The position numbers were made by a program, and so were the translations under genes. 64,000 bases of DNA from Oscillospiraceae bacterium (GTDB taxonomy: Bacteria > Bacillota > Clostridia > Oscillospirales > Oscillospiraceae), in contig JAFVZT010000007.1 in NCBI GenBank assembly GCA_017508045.1, positions 1 to 64,000 on the forward strand, read 5' to 3'. Shown here piece by piece: positions 8,446 through 16,667 of the stretch; the stretch's first letter is position 1, and each line of letters opens with the position of its first letter. The notes under the pieces were generated by a model, which was not told the DNA's origin, ran no database searches, and worked only from the letters and a program-made list of their open reading frames with translations.

Positions 8446-8546
8446 TTCTTTTTTTATTTTATTCGCTTTAAGCTTTCACCTGCAAAAACATATGACAAGC
8501 ATTGACAAATTCCATTATTTTTTTGTATATCTTTGCAGATAACCGC

Positions 8547-8575
8547 TTTACAAATGACTTTGAAAGTGGTATGAT
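8547..8575 (+). promoter_or_regulatory. Promoter of the pyruvate:ferredoxin oxidoreductase gene
   Basis: TTTACA (8547-8552), 17-base spacer ending in TGG, TATGAT (8570-8575), 40 bases before the TTG start. A TTGACA further upstream at 8502 has only a poor -10 partner. Confidence 0.7.
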
Positions 8576-8615
8576 ATTTTCGTTAAAGTATGAAAACACT
8601 AGGAGGTATATTATC

Positions 8616-11600
8616 TTGGCAAGAAAGTTTAAAACAATGGACGGTAATACCGCTGCTGCCCACGTAAGCTATGCCTTTACTGAGGTTGCTGGTATCTACC
8701 CGATTACTCCGTCCAGCCCTATGGCCGACTACGTTGACCAATGGTCTGCTGCCGGTCGTAAGAACATTTTTGGTGACACCGTAAAGGTTGTCGAGATGCA
8801 GTCTGAGGCCGGTGCTGCAGGTACTGTTCACGGCTCTTTGGCCGCCGGTGCGCTGACCACAACCTATACTGCTTCTCAGGGCCTTCTGCTGATGATCCCC
8901 AATATGTATAAGATTGCCGGCGAACTGCTGCCCTGCGTCTTCCACGTATCTGCACGTACCGTAGCAGCTCAGGCCTTGAACATCTTCGGTGACCATTCCG
9001 ACGTTTATGCCTGCCGTCAAACCGGTTTTGCTATGCTGGCTGAAACCAATGTGCAGGAGGTTATGGACCTTGGTGCTGTTGCACATCTTGCTTCCATTGA
9101 AGGCCGCGTTCCCTTTATCAATTTCTTCGACGGCTTCCGTACATCCCACGAGATCCAGAAGGTAGCCATTTGGGATTATGAGGATTTGAAGGAAATGACA
9201 AATATGGAGGCTGTCGAAAGCTTCCGCAAGCACTCCCTGAACCCCGAGCGCCCTGCAATGCGTGGTTCTCACGAGAATGACGACATCTTCTTCCAGCATC
9301 GTGAAGCCTGCAATAAGTACTATCAGCAGCTGCCTGCAGTAGTTGAAAAGTATATGGCAAAGGTTAATGAAAAGCTGGGCACCAACTATCAGCTGTTCAA
9401 CTACTATGGTGCTGAGGATGCTGACCGCATCATTGTTGCTATGGGTTCTGTTAACGACGTTATTGAAGAAGTCATTGACTACAAGAATGCCCACGGCGAA
9501 AAAGTCGGTGTTGTTAAGGTACGCTTGTTCCGTCCCTTCTGCCCCGAAAAGCTGATCGCTGCTATTCCTGCAACTGCTAAGAAGATTGCTGTTCTGGACC
9601 GTACCAAGGAACCCGGTTCTCAGGGCGAACCTCTGTACCAGGATGTTGTTATGGCTTTGGCTAAGGCCGGCAAGAATGATGTCACCGTTATCGGTGGCCG
9701 TTACGGCTTAGGCTCTAAGGATACGACTCCTGCCTCCTTCTTTGCTGTCTACGACGAGCTGGCTAAGGATGCTCCCAAGCAGGAGTTTACTGTGGGTATT
9801 GTGGATGATCTGACCAATCTGTCCTTGGATGAAAAGGTCTCCCCCAACACTGCTGCAGAAGGCACCATCGAGTGCAAGTTCTGGGGTCTTGGCGGTGACG
9901 GCACTGTTGGCGCAAACAAGAACTCCATTAAGATAATCGGCGACCACACCGGCAAGTATGTACAGGCTTACTTCCAGTACGACTCTAAAAAGACCGGCGG
10001 TGTTACCGTTTCCCACCTACGTTTCGGCGACAAGCCCATTAAGTCTCCCTACTACATCAACAAGGCTGACTTTGTTGCCTGCCACAACCCCTCTTACATC
10101 ACCAAGGGCTTCAAGATCGTTCAGGACGTTAAGCCCGGCGGTGTATTCCTGATTAACTGCCAATGGACTCTTGAGGAGCTGGAGCATCATTTGGATGCCG
10201 CTTCCAAGCGTTATATTGCAGAAAACAACATTCAGCTGTACCTCATCAATGCCATTGACCTTGCTATTAAGGTTGGTATGGGCAAGCGTACCAATACCAT
10301 TTTGCAGTCTGCATTCTTCTCTCTGGCAAATGTTATGCCCAGCGACGAAGCCATCGGCTATATGAAAGCTGCTGCAGAAGCTTCCTACCTGAAGAAGGGC
10401 CGCGATGTTGTTGATGCCAACTGGAACGCCATTGACGCCGGTGCTACTGCATACGTCAAGGTTGATGTTCCCGCTGCATGGGCAGATGCTGAGGCTGTTA
10501 AGACTGAGCTGAATTTGGAAGGTAATGCCGATACCGTTGCCGTTGTTAAGAACATTTTGACCCCTGTCGGCAAGATGGACGGCTACAGCCTGCCTGTATC
10601 TGCATTTGAGCCGTATGCTGACGGTCAGTTTGCTCTTGGCGCTGCTGCTTACGAAAAGCGCGGTGTTGCTGTTACCGTTCCTCATTGGGACGAGACAAAA
10701 TGTATCCAGTGTAATAACTGTGCTTATGTTTGCCCCCACGCCACAATCCGTCCCTATGCCTTAACGGAAGATGAGGCCGCAGCCGCTCCTGCCGGCACCC
10801 GTCTTGTGGACATCAAGGCCGGCAAGGGTAAGGGTGTTTACAAGTACACCATGGCTGTTTCTCCTTTGGATTGTATGGGCTGTGGCGTTTGTGTAGGCGT
10901 ATGTCCTACCAAGGCCATCACCATGGTTCCTCAGGAACAAGAGCTATGCGAACAGGAAGTATTCAATTATATGGTTTCCAAGGTTTCTCAGAAGCCCGAA
11001 ATGGAAGACAATACCGTCAAGGGCAGCCAGTTTAAGAAGCCTCTGCTTGAGTTCTCCGGCTCTTGCGCAGGTTGTGCTGAAACCAGCTATGCTCGTCTGG
11101 TAACCCAGCTGTTTGGTGACCGTATGTACATCTCCAACGCTACCGGCTGTTCCTCTATCTGGGGCGGTCCTGCTGCTACCTCTCCCTACTGCGTCAACGC
11201 TGAGGGTCACGGTCCTGCCTGGTCCAACTCCCTGTTTGAGGACAACGCTGAGCACGGCTTAGGTATGTACACCGCACAGGCTGTCATCCGCGAGTCTCTG
11301 GCAAACAAGGTTCGTTCTGTTATGGAGGATACCTGCTGCGAAGATCGCAAGGCTGCCTGCCAGGCTTGGCTGGATACCTTCAATGACGGCGAAGCAAACA
11401 AAACCGCAACCAAGGCATTGATTGCAAGTCTGGAAGCCAATGTCTGCTGCGATACTGTCAAGGAGATCCTTGCTAAGAAGGAATACCTGTCCAAGAAGTC
11501 CGTGTGGATTTTCGGTGGTGACGGCTGGGCTTATGATATCGGCTTTGGCGGTGTTGACCACGTACTGGCTTCCAATAAGGACGTAAACATCTTCGTATTT

Positions 11601-12143
11601 GATACCGAGGTTTACTCCAACACCGGTGGACAGGCCTCCAAGGCCTCTAACATCGGTCAGGTCGCTCAGTTTGCAGCCTCCGGTAAGGAAACCAAGAAGA
11701 AGTCCCTGGCTGAAATTGCAATGTCCTATGGCTATGTATATGTTGCACAGATTGCTATGGGCGCTAACCAGGCACAGACCATTAAGGCGATCTGCGAGGC
11801 AGAAGCCTATAACGGACCTTCTCTGATTATCGGCTACGCTCCCTGCGAGATGCACTCCATTAAGGGTGGTATGACAAACTGCCAGGCTGAAATGAAGAAG
11901 GCTGTGGATTGTGGCTACTGGAATCTGTTCCGCTTCGACCCCTCCAAGGAGACAGGCAAGTTCACTCTTGACTCCAAAGCTCCTAAGGACGGTTATCAGG
12001 AATTCCTGATGAACGAGGCTCGTTACAGCCGCCTGACCCGTGAGTTCCCTGAGCGTGCTACTGAGCTGTTTGCAAGAAACGAAGCTGCTGCTAAGGAGCG
12101 CTACGAGCACCTGCTGAAGCTGGTAGAAATGTACAAGGACTAA
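8616..12143 (+). CDS. nifJ: Pyruvate:ferredoxin (flavodoxin) oxidoreductase, single-chain
   Basis: This enzyme oxidises pyruvate with coenzyme A to acetyl-CoA and CO2 and passes electrons to ferredoxin, the central step of clostridial fermentation. It is 1175 residues long, the normal size of the homodimeric fused enzyme. From the N-terminus come the pyruvate/CoA-binding domains I-III, two 4Fe-4S motifs (CIQCNNCAYVCP at about 696 and CMGCGVCVGVCP at about 753), the proximal cluster motif SCAGCAET at about 816 and the thiamine diphosphate domain (GDGWAYDIGFGG at about 969, SNTGGQ after it). A TTG at 8616 is chosen because it follows AGGAGG by 9 bases and gives the family's N-terminus (ARKFKTMDGNTAAAH); the longer frame from 8502 starts upstream of the promoter. 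Codon use looks highly biased, as expected for a highly expressed protein. Acetyl-CoA made here could feed acetate kinase at 53.4 kb. Confidence 0.97.
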   Translation: MARKFKTMDGNTAAAHVSYAFTEVAGIYPITPSSPMADYVDQWSAAGRKNIFGDTVKVVEMQSEAGAAGTVHGSLAAGALTTTYTASQGLLLMIPNMYKIAGELLPCVFHVSARTVAAQALNIFGDHSDVYACRQTGFAMLAETNVQEVMDLGAVAHLASIEGRVPFINFFDGFRTSHEIQKVAIWDYEDLKEMTNMEAVESFRKHSLNPERPAMRGSHENDDIFFQHREACNKYYQQLPAVVEKYMAKVNEKLGTNYQLFNYYGAEDADRIIVAMGSVNDVIEEVIDYKNAHGEKVGVVKVRLFRPFCPEKLIAAIPATAKKIAVLDRTKEPGSQGEPLYQDVVMALAKAGKNDVTVIGGRYGLGSKDTTPASFFAVYDELAKDAPKQEFTVGIVDDLTNLSLDEKVSPNTAAEGTIECKFWGLGGDGTVGANKNSIKIIGDHTGKYVQAYFQYDSKKTGGVTVSHLRFGDKPIKSPYYINKADFVACHNPSYITKGFKIVQDVKPGGVFLINCQWTLEELEHHLDAASKRYIAENNIQLYLINAIDLAIKVGMGKRTNTILQSAFFSLANVMPSDEAIGYMKAAAEASYLKKGRDVVDANWNAIDAGATAYVKVDVPAAWADAEAVKTELNLEGNADTVAVVKNILTPVGKMDGYSLPVSAFEPYADGQFALGAAAYEKRGVAVTVPHWDETKCIQCNNCAYVCPHATIRPYALTEDEAAAAPAGTRLVDIKAGKGKGVYKYTMAVSPLDCMGCGVCVGVCPTKAITMVPQEQELCEQEVFNYMVSKVSQKPEMEDNTVKGSQFKKPLLEFSGSCAGCAETSYARLVTQLFGDRMYISNATGCSSIWGGPAATSPYCVNAEGHGPAWSNSLFEDNAEHGLGMYTAQAVIRESLANKVRSVMEDTCCEDRKAACQAWLDTFNDGEANKTATKALIASLEANVCCDTVKEILAKKEYLSKKSVWIFGGDGWAYDIGFGGVDHVLASNKDVNIFVFDTEVYSNTGGQASKASNIGQVAQFAASGKETKKKSLAEIAMSYGYVYVAQIAMGANQAQTIKAICEAEAYNGPSLIIGYAPCEMHSIKGGMTNCQAEMKKAVDCGYWNLFRFDPSKETGKFTLDSKAPKDGYQEFLMNEARYSRLTREFPERATELFARNEAAAKERYEHLLKLVEMYKD

Positions 12144-12156
12144 TCCTAAATCTCCA

Positions 12157-12192
12157 ATCATCCCTTGGGCTTTCCCAAGGGATGATTTTTTT
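12157..12192 (+). terminator. Terminator of nifJ
   Basis: A perfect 13-bp stem (ATCATCCCTTGGG) with a 4-base loop followed by a T run. Confidence 0.9.
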
Positions 12193-12196
12193 GCAT

Positions 12197-12226
12197 AAAA
12201 AACCTCCGACACTATTGTGTCGGAGG
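12197..12226 (-). terminator. Terminator of the AI-2E family permease gene
   Basis: Minus strand CCTCCGACAC, AATA, GTGTCGGAGG followed by TTTTTT, just after the stop codon at 12236. It lies back to back with the nifJ terminator. Confidence 0.88.
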
Positions 12227-12235
12227 AATACGCTA

Positions 12236-13480
12236 TTATTCATTGGTCGCTTCTTTATTCTGTTTATCTTGTTGTTTCTTTCCATTCTTGGATTTCATTA
12301 TCATTCGTCGATTTCTTTCAATCGGCTGTTCAATTAGCTTATCCGGACAGACTTCTTTTTCCTGCAGGTGTCTGTTTGTAAATTCGCGAAGCAGTGAATA
12401 TATTACAGATGCAAACGGAATCATCAGGAACATACCGATAACTCCCATTAACTCTCCACCGACTGCAACAGCAACGAGAACCCACATACCGGATAAGCCT
12501 ATGGATGTTCCAACGACTCTGGGATAAATGAGGTTATTTTCAATTTGCTGCAGTACAACAAACATAATTACAAACCAAAACGCCTGAACAGGATCTGCCA
12601 CAAAAATGAAGAAGGCGCCCAAAATGCATCCAACCCAAGCACCAACAACGGGAATGAATGCTGTCACAGCGACCAGTACGCTAACAAGAGGAATATACGG
12701 CATATTGAATATTGCCATTGAAATTGCAAAGAGGCCTCCTAAAATACAGACTTCAATACACTGACCGGAAAGAAAATTGGAAAAAGTTCCATTTGTAAGC
12801 TGGGAAATATGCACAGCTTTATCCGCAACCTTTTCAGGAAGAAATGCATATAACAATTTTCTGCCTTGTCTTGCCAGTGTTTCCTTTTGGAACAGGCAAT
12901 AAACAGCAAATACGATAGAAATAAACATATTAAACACTGCGCCTGCAATGCTGCCAATTGCAGAAAACGCCTTATCAAGGATGGTTGAAACACTGTTGCC
13001 AATCATGGAAATTGCCTTTTCAACCAGACCTGCCCAATCTAAATTTTCAAAATCTGTATTATTGACAACCCATTCCATCACTTGTGGGTTTTGCTCAAGG
13101 AAGGTTCTTACCGCATTCTCTACCTCATCGATGAATGCATAGAGCTTTGGTATCAACGACTGGATTGTACTGATTAACTGGGGAATCAGCAGCCAAAACA
13201 CCAGCGCCAAAACCAGAAGAACCGCAACAAGAGTCAGCAAAACAGAAATTGTTCTGCGCAGTCTTGTGTTGTTAACCCCTCTGACCAAATGCTCAAAGCT
13301 TCGCATAGGAACGTTTAAAATAAAAGCAAGGCAAGCACCAATCACAAAGGGAGAAAGCACGCCTTTAATGATGTCGTAAATTTCCGCTACGCGCTCAGTT
13401 TCACTTAAAAACCAATATAACACGATACAAACAGAAACGCCAATAAATATATTGCGCAGGGTCTTTTTCTCGATGTGCAA
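12236..13480 (-). CDS. AI-2E family transporter (PerM/YdiK-type membrane protein)
   Basis: A polytopic membrane protein of 414 residues in the AI-2E exporter-like superfamily, whose members export signals or act as Na+/H+ antiporters or general permeases; the substrate cannot be told from sequence. Two hydrophobic segments lie in the first 75 residues, then a periplasmic/amphipathic region, then about five more segments with the family motif near IPVVGAWVGCILGAF. A basic cytoplasmic tail (MKSKNGKKQQDK) closes the protein. The TTG at 13480, 8 bases after AGGAGG, is preferred over an in-frame TTG at 13504. It is a single-gene unit with its own promoter and terminator, divergent from spoIIID. 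Confidence 0.88.
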   Translation of the reverse strand: MHIEKKTLRNIFIGVSVCIVLYWFLSETERVAEIYDIIKGVLSPFVIGACLAFILNVPMRSFEHLVRGVNNTRLRRTISVLLTLVAVLLVLALVFWLLIPQLISTIQSLIPKLYAFIDEVENAVRTFLEQNPQVMEWVVNNTDFENLDWAGLVEKAISMIGNSVSTILDKAFSAIGSIAGAVFNMFISIVFAVYCLFQKETLARQGRKLLYAFLPEKVADKAVHISQLTNGTFSNFLSGQCIEVCILGGLFAISMAIFNMPYIPLVSVLVAVTAFIPVVGAWVGCILGAFFIFVADPVQAFWFVIMFVVLQQIENNLIYPRVVGTSIGLSGMWVLVAVAVGGELMGVIGMFLMIPFASVIYSLLREFTNRHLQEKEVCPDKLIEQPIERNRRMIMKSKNGKKQQDKQNKEATNE

Positions 13481-13534
13481 TTCATTATCCTCCTGTATCC
13501 TCAAACTGCCGCAGATACACTCTTTTATGTTATT

Positions 13535-13563
13535 ATTTTACAATCATACCTCGCTTCTGTCAA
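13535..13563 (-). promoter_or_regulatory. Promoter of the AI-2E family permease gene
   Basis: Minus strand TTGACA (13558-13563), 17-base spacer, TAAAAT (13535-13540). Confidence 0.75.
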
Positions 13564-13567
13564 GGAC

Positions 13568-13596
13568 GCATATTCTTTATTATTCGTTCATATCCT
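13568..13596 (+). promoter_or_regulatory. Possible sigma-E-type sporulation promoter of spoIIID
   Basis: GCATATT (13568-13574) and CATATCCT (13589-13596) are 14 bases apart and resemble the mother-cell sigma-E elements (ATATT-type -35 and CATACAAT-type -10). spoIIID is transcribed by sigma-E in Bacillus subtilis. No vegetative promoter is seen in front of the gene. Confidence 0.4.
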
Positions 13597-13629
13597 GTTC
13601 ATGGCAGGACACACCAGGGAGGGAAGAAT

Positions 13630-13887
13630 ATGGCTGATACGATTGAGAAGAGAGCCTGCGAACTGGCTGTGTACATAATTGAAACCGGCGCCACAGTACG
13701 GGCAGCCGCAAAGCGTTTCGGAATATCCAAATCCACCGTACATAAAGATTTATCACAAAGACTGCCACAATACAACAAAAGTCTGTATTATCAGGTTCGA
13801 TGCGTCCTTGATGAAAACAAAGCACAGCGACATATCAGAGGCGGCATCGCAACACAAAGGAAATATAAAGAACGAATCATAAAATAG
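13630..13887 (+). CDS. spoIIID: Sporulation transcriptional regulator SpoIIID
   Basis: SpoIIID is a small mother-cell DNA-binding protein that activates and represses many sigma-E genes and helps start the sigma-K stage. The 85 residues match the family along the full length: helix-turn-helix at about 21-45 (TVRAAAKRFGISKSTVHKDL), then QRLPQYN and the basic C-terminal RHIRGGIATQRKYK motif, which is the second DNA-contacting element. ATG 13630 follows GGGAGGGA. It is a good marker that the organism forms endospores. The gene is monocistronic and ends at a hairpin shared with a small convergent ORF. Confidence 0.96.
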   Translation: MADTIEKRACELAVYIIETGATVRAAAKRFGISKSTVHKDLSQRLPQYNKSLYYQVRCVLDENKAQRHIRGGIATQRKYKERIIK

Positions 13888-13890
13888 CAA

Positions 13891-13917
13891 GCAGCCCAAC
13901 CTCCTTGGTTGGGCTGC
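13891..13917. terminator. Bidirectional hairpin between spoIIID and the small ORF
   Basis: A perfect 11-bp stem GCAGCCCAACC with a 5-base loop. T-richness after it is weak on both strands, so efficiency is uncertain; its placement between two convergent stops supports a terminator role. Confidence 0.65.
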
Positions 13918-13921
13918 CATA

Positions 13922-14026
13922 TTATAAATCGTCTGCATCCTGAACAGGGATTTCATAAGGATCGGCCGGTCTTCCGGTATAACTGCCCTGTGGATCAGTC
14001 TGTATTGGTTTTTCTTTCTTCTTCAC
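13922..14026 (-). CDS. 34-residue small protein ending in PVQDADDL
   Basis: A short ORF starting at GTG 14026, 3-4 bases after a GGGGTGAT ribosome binding site. The product begins with a lysine cluster (VKKKEKP), continues through TDPQGSYTGRPADPYE and ends in PVQDADDL. It has no membrane segment and looks like an unfolded, proline-rich, acidic-tailed peptide. I have an impression that similar short proteins ending in a QDADDL-like tail occur in Clostridia but cannot confirm it. It is divergent from rlmH and convergent with spoIIID at a shared hairpin. The ribosome binding site and the hairpin just after the stop make it more credible than a random ORF of this size. Function unknown. Confidence 0.6.
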   Translation of the reverse strand: MKKKEKPIQTDPQGSYTGRPADPYEIPVQDADDL

Positions 14027-14055
14027 AAAATCACCCCGATGTAGCTTAACCAGAT

Positions 14056-14084
14056 TTGCATTTTAATATCCGCCATGGTATACT
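14056..14084 (+). promoter_or_regulatory. Promoter of rlmH
   Basis: TTGCAT (14056-14061), 17-base spacer, TATACT (14079-14084). Confidence 0.7.
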
Positions 14085-14101
14085 AAATAGGGGTGATCGT
14101 A

Positions 14102-14584
14102 ATGTTTGAGATTACACTGATAACAGTGGGTAAACTGAAAGAGAAGTTCTATTTATCCGCAGCCGATGAATATCAAAAAAGGTTAAGTGGATACTGCAAT
14201 GTCAATTTAATTGAGCTTCCGGAAACAAAATTGCCGGATAATCCATCCCCTGCTGAAATTGAAATGGGTCTAAACAAAGAAGCATCGTTAATAGAAGCAA
14301 AAATACCAAAGGGCGCGTGGTTTTGCATCTTAACACCGGAAGGGACACAGCTTTCATCAGAAGAACTTGCCCAAAAAATTCATAATGTAAAACTCAGCGG
14401 AAAGAGCAGTGCCTGTTTCCTTATCGGATCTTCCTTCGGCATTTCAAAAACCGTTAAAAACAAGGCAGATTTCAAATTATCTATGAGCCATATGACATTC
14501 CCCCACCACTTGGCAAGAATTATGGTATTAGAACAGCTGTACCGTGCTGAGGCCATACAGGCAGGCAGTAAGTATCATAAATAA
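14102..14584 (+). CDS. rlmH: 23S rRNA pseudouridine-1915 N3-methyltransferase RlmH
   Basis: RlmH is a SPOUT-class enzyme that methylates pseudouridine 1915 in helix 69 of the 23S rRNA on the assembled 70S ribosome. The 160 residues match the family from the start (FEITLITVGKLKEKFY) through the SAM-binding knot (LIGSSFGIS, where many homologues have GGxxG) to the end (AGSKYHK). ATG 14102 follows GGGGTGATC with short spacing; a GTG 9 bases upstream is within the ribosome binding site. The stop codon is immediately next to the rsmE stop on the other strand, with no base between. Confidence 0.93.
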   Translation: MFEITLITVGKLKEKFYLSAADEYQKRLSGYCNVNLIELPETKLPDNPSPAEIEMGLNKEASLIEAKIPKGAWFCILTPEGTQLSSEELAQKIHNVKLSGKSSACFLIGSSFGISKTVKNKADFKLSMSHMTFPHHLARIMVLEQLYRAEAIQAGSKYHK

Positions 14585-15316
14585 TTAAAACTCGCCGGTA
14601 TGATACATCACGGCAGACAGCGCACACAGCGGTGCCGTCTCACACCTTAGAATACGCTTTCCAAGGGTGCAAATGTGAAAACCGGCTTGAACAGCCTGTT
14701 CCACTTCCCTGCATTCTAAGCCACCTTCTGGGCCTGTAAGCAAGCTAATCGTCTGAAATTTGACATTGGAAAGAGCTGCCTTCAAGGTATTTGCCTGCTC
14801 GTTCTCATAAAATAAAATTGCAAGGTCAGCTTGAGCGGCACGCTTCAGCGCCTCTGGATAACTGTTTAGAATAATCACCTGCGGAACTAGACCGCGTCCG
14901 GACTGCTCCGCGGCAGATACGGCAATTTTTTGCCATCTTTCCAGCTTCTTTTTCAGGCTTTTTTCATCCGGACGGGAAACACATCTTTCTGTGGGAAAGG
15001 CCACAATTTCATAGGCACCAAGCTCAGTTGCCTTCTGTATCACGTGCTCCGGTTTATCCCCCTTTGAAAAAGCCATATATACGCTTGCTTTAACTGCTGC
15101 TTCTGCCTCAGATACCTGACAGGACTTTACAGTTAAGCTGAATTTTCCGGGTGCAATATCGCTGACAACGCATTTGCATTCCCTACCCTGCCCGTCACAG
15201 ACAATAACCTCTTCTCCTACCTTTAATCGCAATACCATCGCATGCTCGAGGTTACTGCCGGTCAAAGTAAGTGTATCGCTATTCAATTCCCTGGCATCAA
15301 CGAAAAATCTAGCCAT
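14585..15316 (-). CDS. rsmE: 16S rRNA uridine-1498 N3-methyltransferase RsmE
   Basis: RsmE methylates N3 of U1498 in 16S rRNA within the 30S subunit. The 243 residues have the N-terminal PUA-like RNA-binding domain (MARFFV..., LRLKVGEEVIVCDGQG) and the C-terminal SPOUT knot with LLTGPEGGLECREVE near 195 and LGKRILRCETAPLCALS near 220. ATG 15316 follows AGGAGG. It is convergent with rlmH, and no terminator separates the two, so their transcripts are expected to overlap at the 3' ends. Usually rsmE is linked to prmA; that gene is not here. Confidence 0.93.
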   Translation of the reverse strand: MARFFVDARELNSDTLTLTGSNLEHAMVLRLKVGEEVIVCDGQGRECKCVVSDIAPGKFSLTVKSCQVSEAEAAVKASVYMAFSKGDKPEHVIQKATELGAYEIVAFPTERCVSRPDEKSLKKKLERWQKIAVSAAEQSGRGLVPQVIILNSYPEALKRAAQADLAILFYENEQANTLKAALSNVKFQTISLLTGPEGGLECREVEQAVQAGFHICTLGKRILRCETAPLCALSAVMYHTGEF

Positions 15317-15348
15317 TGAAAAGCCTCCTAATTTAATACTTTGCAGTC

Positions 15349-15377
15349 ATTATACCAGATGGGCAATTACAAAGCAA
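15349..15377 (-). promoter_or_regulatory. Promoter of rsmE
   Basis: Minus strand TTGCTT (15372-15377), 17-base spacer, TATAAT (15349-15354). Confidence 0.65.
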
Positions 15378-15403
15378 TAACTCAAAACGTACAGATTAAA
15401 GTA

Positions 15404-15432
15404 TTGACAAAAACATATGTCTTTGTTATAAT
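15404..15432 (+). promoter_or_regulatory. Promoter of tRNA-Leu
   Basis: Exact consensus TTGACA (15404-15409), 17-base spacer, TATAAT (15427-15432). Confidence 0.88.
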
Positions 15433-15445
15433 TCTCTAGTGCAAC

Positions 15446-15528
15446 GCGAGAGTGTTGGAATGGTAGACAAGCACGTTTGAGGTGCGTGTGGTTTCGCCGT
15501 GTGGGTTCGAGTCCCATCTCTCGCACCA
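15446..15528 (+). tRNA. tRNA-Leu (GAG anticodon)
   Basis: A class II tRNA with acceptor GCGAGAG/CTCTCGC, anticodon stem CACGT/GCGTG (one G-T pair) around loop TTGAGGT, giving anticodon GAG. The variable arm is short, the T arm is GTGGGTTCGAGTCCCAT, and CCA is encoded. Confidence 0.93.
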
Positions 15529-15531
15529 TCT

Positions 15532-15569
15532 AACAGGTTATCCCAACCGGGATGACCTGTTATTTTTTT
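15532..15569 (+). terminator. Terminator of tRNA-Leu
   Basis: A 13-bp stem AACAGGTTATCCC / GGGATGACCTGTT (one T-G pair) with loop AACC and a run of seven T. Confidence 0.9.
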
Positions 15570-15600
15570 GCATGAAAGGATTTTGACTGCTCTAATTGTC

Positions 15601-15629
15601 TAATATTATTGAAACGCTTGCACATAATA
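15601..15629 (+). promoter_or_regulatory. Possible sigma-G-type forespore promoter of spoVAD-spoVAE
   Basis: TAATA (15601-15605), a 17-base spacer and CATAATA (15623-15629). The -10 fits the CATnnTA pattern of sigma-F/sigma-G promoters and the -35 is one base from GHATA. spoVA operons are sigma-G-dependent in Bacillus. No vegetative promoter is present after the tRNA terminator. Confidence 0.4.
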
Positions 15630-15649
15630 AGCAAAAAGGAGGCAAAATA

Positions 15650-16663
15650 ATGGCAAACGAAAAACGCGGAAAGCAAAGCTTTATATTAGAAACGCCACCA
15701 GTAATAACCAATTGGGCCAGTGTTGCCGGAAAAAAAGAGGCAGAGGGTCCACTTGGAAAGTCCTTTGATATAACACAGTCCGATTCTTATTTTGGACAAA
15801 AAAGCTGGGAATTAGCCGAAAAAAGAATGCAACAGATGGCTTTGGAAACATTAGCAAAAAAATCCGCAATTGCTATGAAAGAGTTTGGCCTTGTTTTTTC
15901 GGGTGATTTGTTAAACCAGTGTATCGGCTCATCCTTTACCTTAAGAAACACCGGCGTTCCGCATATCGGATTGTATGGCGCCTGCTCAACAATGGCAGAA
16001 AGCCTCTTAATGGCATCTATGGCTGTTGGCGGAAACTTTTCCGACCGTGTTGTTGCATTAACTTCATCACACTTTGCTTCCTCAGAGCGACAGTATCGAT
16101 TTCCCCTGGGGTACGGCGGGCAAAGAACGCCTACCGCCCAATGGACTGTTACCGGCTCAGGCGCCGCTTTGGTTTGTAAAAGCGGTAAGGGGCCTAAAAT
16201 TACAGCGTGTACAATCGGTACCGTTACAGATTTGGGAATTAAAGATGCAAACAATATGGGCGCAGCGATGGCGCCCGCTGCCCTGTCGACTATTCGCGCT
16301 CATTTTGAAGATCTTGGCTGCAAACCCGATGATTTTGATTTAATTGTTACCGGAGATCTCGGTCAGCTTGGTAAGGATGTACTTCTCACCCTCGCGCAAA
16401 AAGAGGGCCTTAGTCTTGGCGGAAAACTCACTGACTGTGGAACGCTTGTTTTCGATGTCACAAAACAGGATGTGCATTCCGGTGGCTCCGGATGTGGCTG
16501 CAGCGCCATTACGCTTTGTGGATATCTGCTGAATAAACTAAATAGCGGAAAGCTTAAGCGTATTTTATTTTGTGGCACCGGTGCGCTATTGTCTCCTACT
16601 TCTTCACAGCAGGGACTCCCTGTTCCGGGTGTCTGTCACGCCGTTTCAATCGTTGGAGGTTAA
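15650..16663 (+). CDS. spoVAD: Stage V sporulation protein AD (SpoVAD)
   Basis: SpoVAD is a thiolase-fold, cytosolic-face component of the SpoVA channel that moves calcium dipicolinate into the forespore and binds dipicolinic acid directly. The 337 residues are close to the usual length and carry family blocks such as ESLLMASMAVGG, TSSHFASSERQYRFPLGYG and QRTPTAQWTVTGSGAA. ATG 15650 lies 7 bases after AAAGGAGG; the longer frame from 15596 is discarded. The next gene, spoVAE, starts 4 bases after the stop. spoVAC, normally just upstream, is not here: the upstream neighbour is tRNA-Leu. Confidence 0.95.
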   Translation: MANEKRGKQSFILETPPVITNWASVAGKKEAEGPLGKSFDITQSDSYFGQKSWELAEKRMQQMALETLAKKSAIAMKEFGLVFSGDLLNQCIGSSFTLRNTGVPHIGLYGACSTMAESLLMASMAVGGNFSDRVVALTSSHFASSERQYRFPLGYGGQRTPTAQWTVTGSGAALVCKSGKGPKITACTIGTVTDLGIKDANNMGAAMAPAALSTIRAHFEDLGCKPDDFDLIVTGDLGQLGKDVLLTLAQKEGLSLGGKLTDCGTLVFDVTKQDVHSGGSGCGCSAITLCGYLLNKLNSGKLKRILFCGTGALLSPTSSQQGLPVPGVCHAVSIVGG

Positions 16664-16667
16664 TGCA

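Noticed and set aside
8502..8530. TTGACA at 8502 as the main nifJ promoter
   Set aside because: At 17 bases the -10 would be GTATAT; the element at 8547-8575 (TTTACA-17-TATGAT) is better and nearer to the gene.
8583..12212. Several long minus-strand frames (about 240-317 codons) opposite nifJ
   Set aside because: They are shadows of a highly expressed gene with strong codon bias and show no protein family features.
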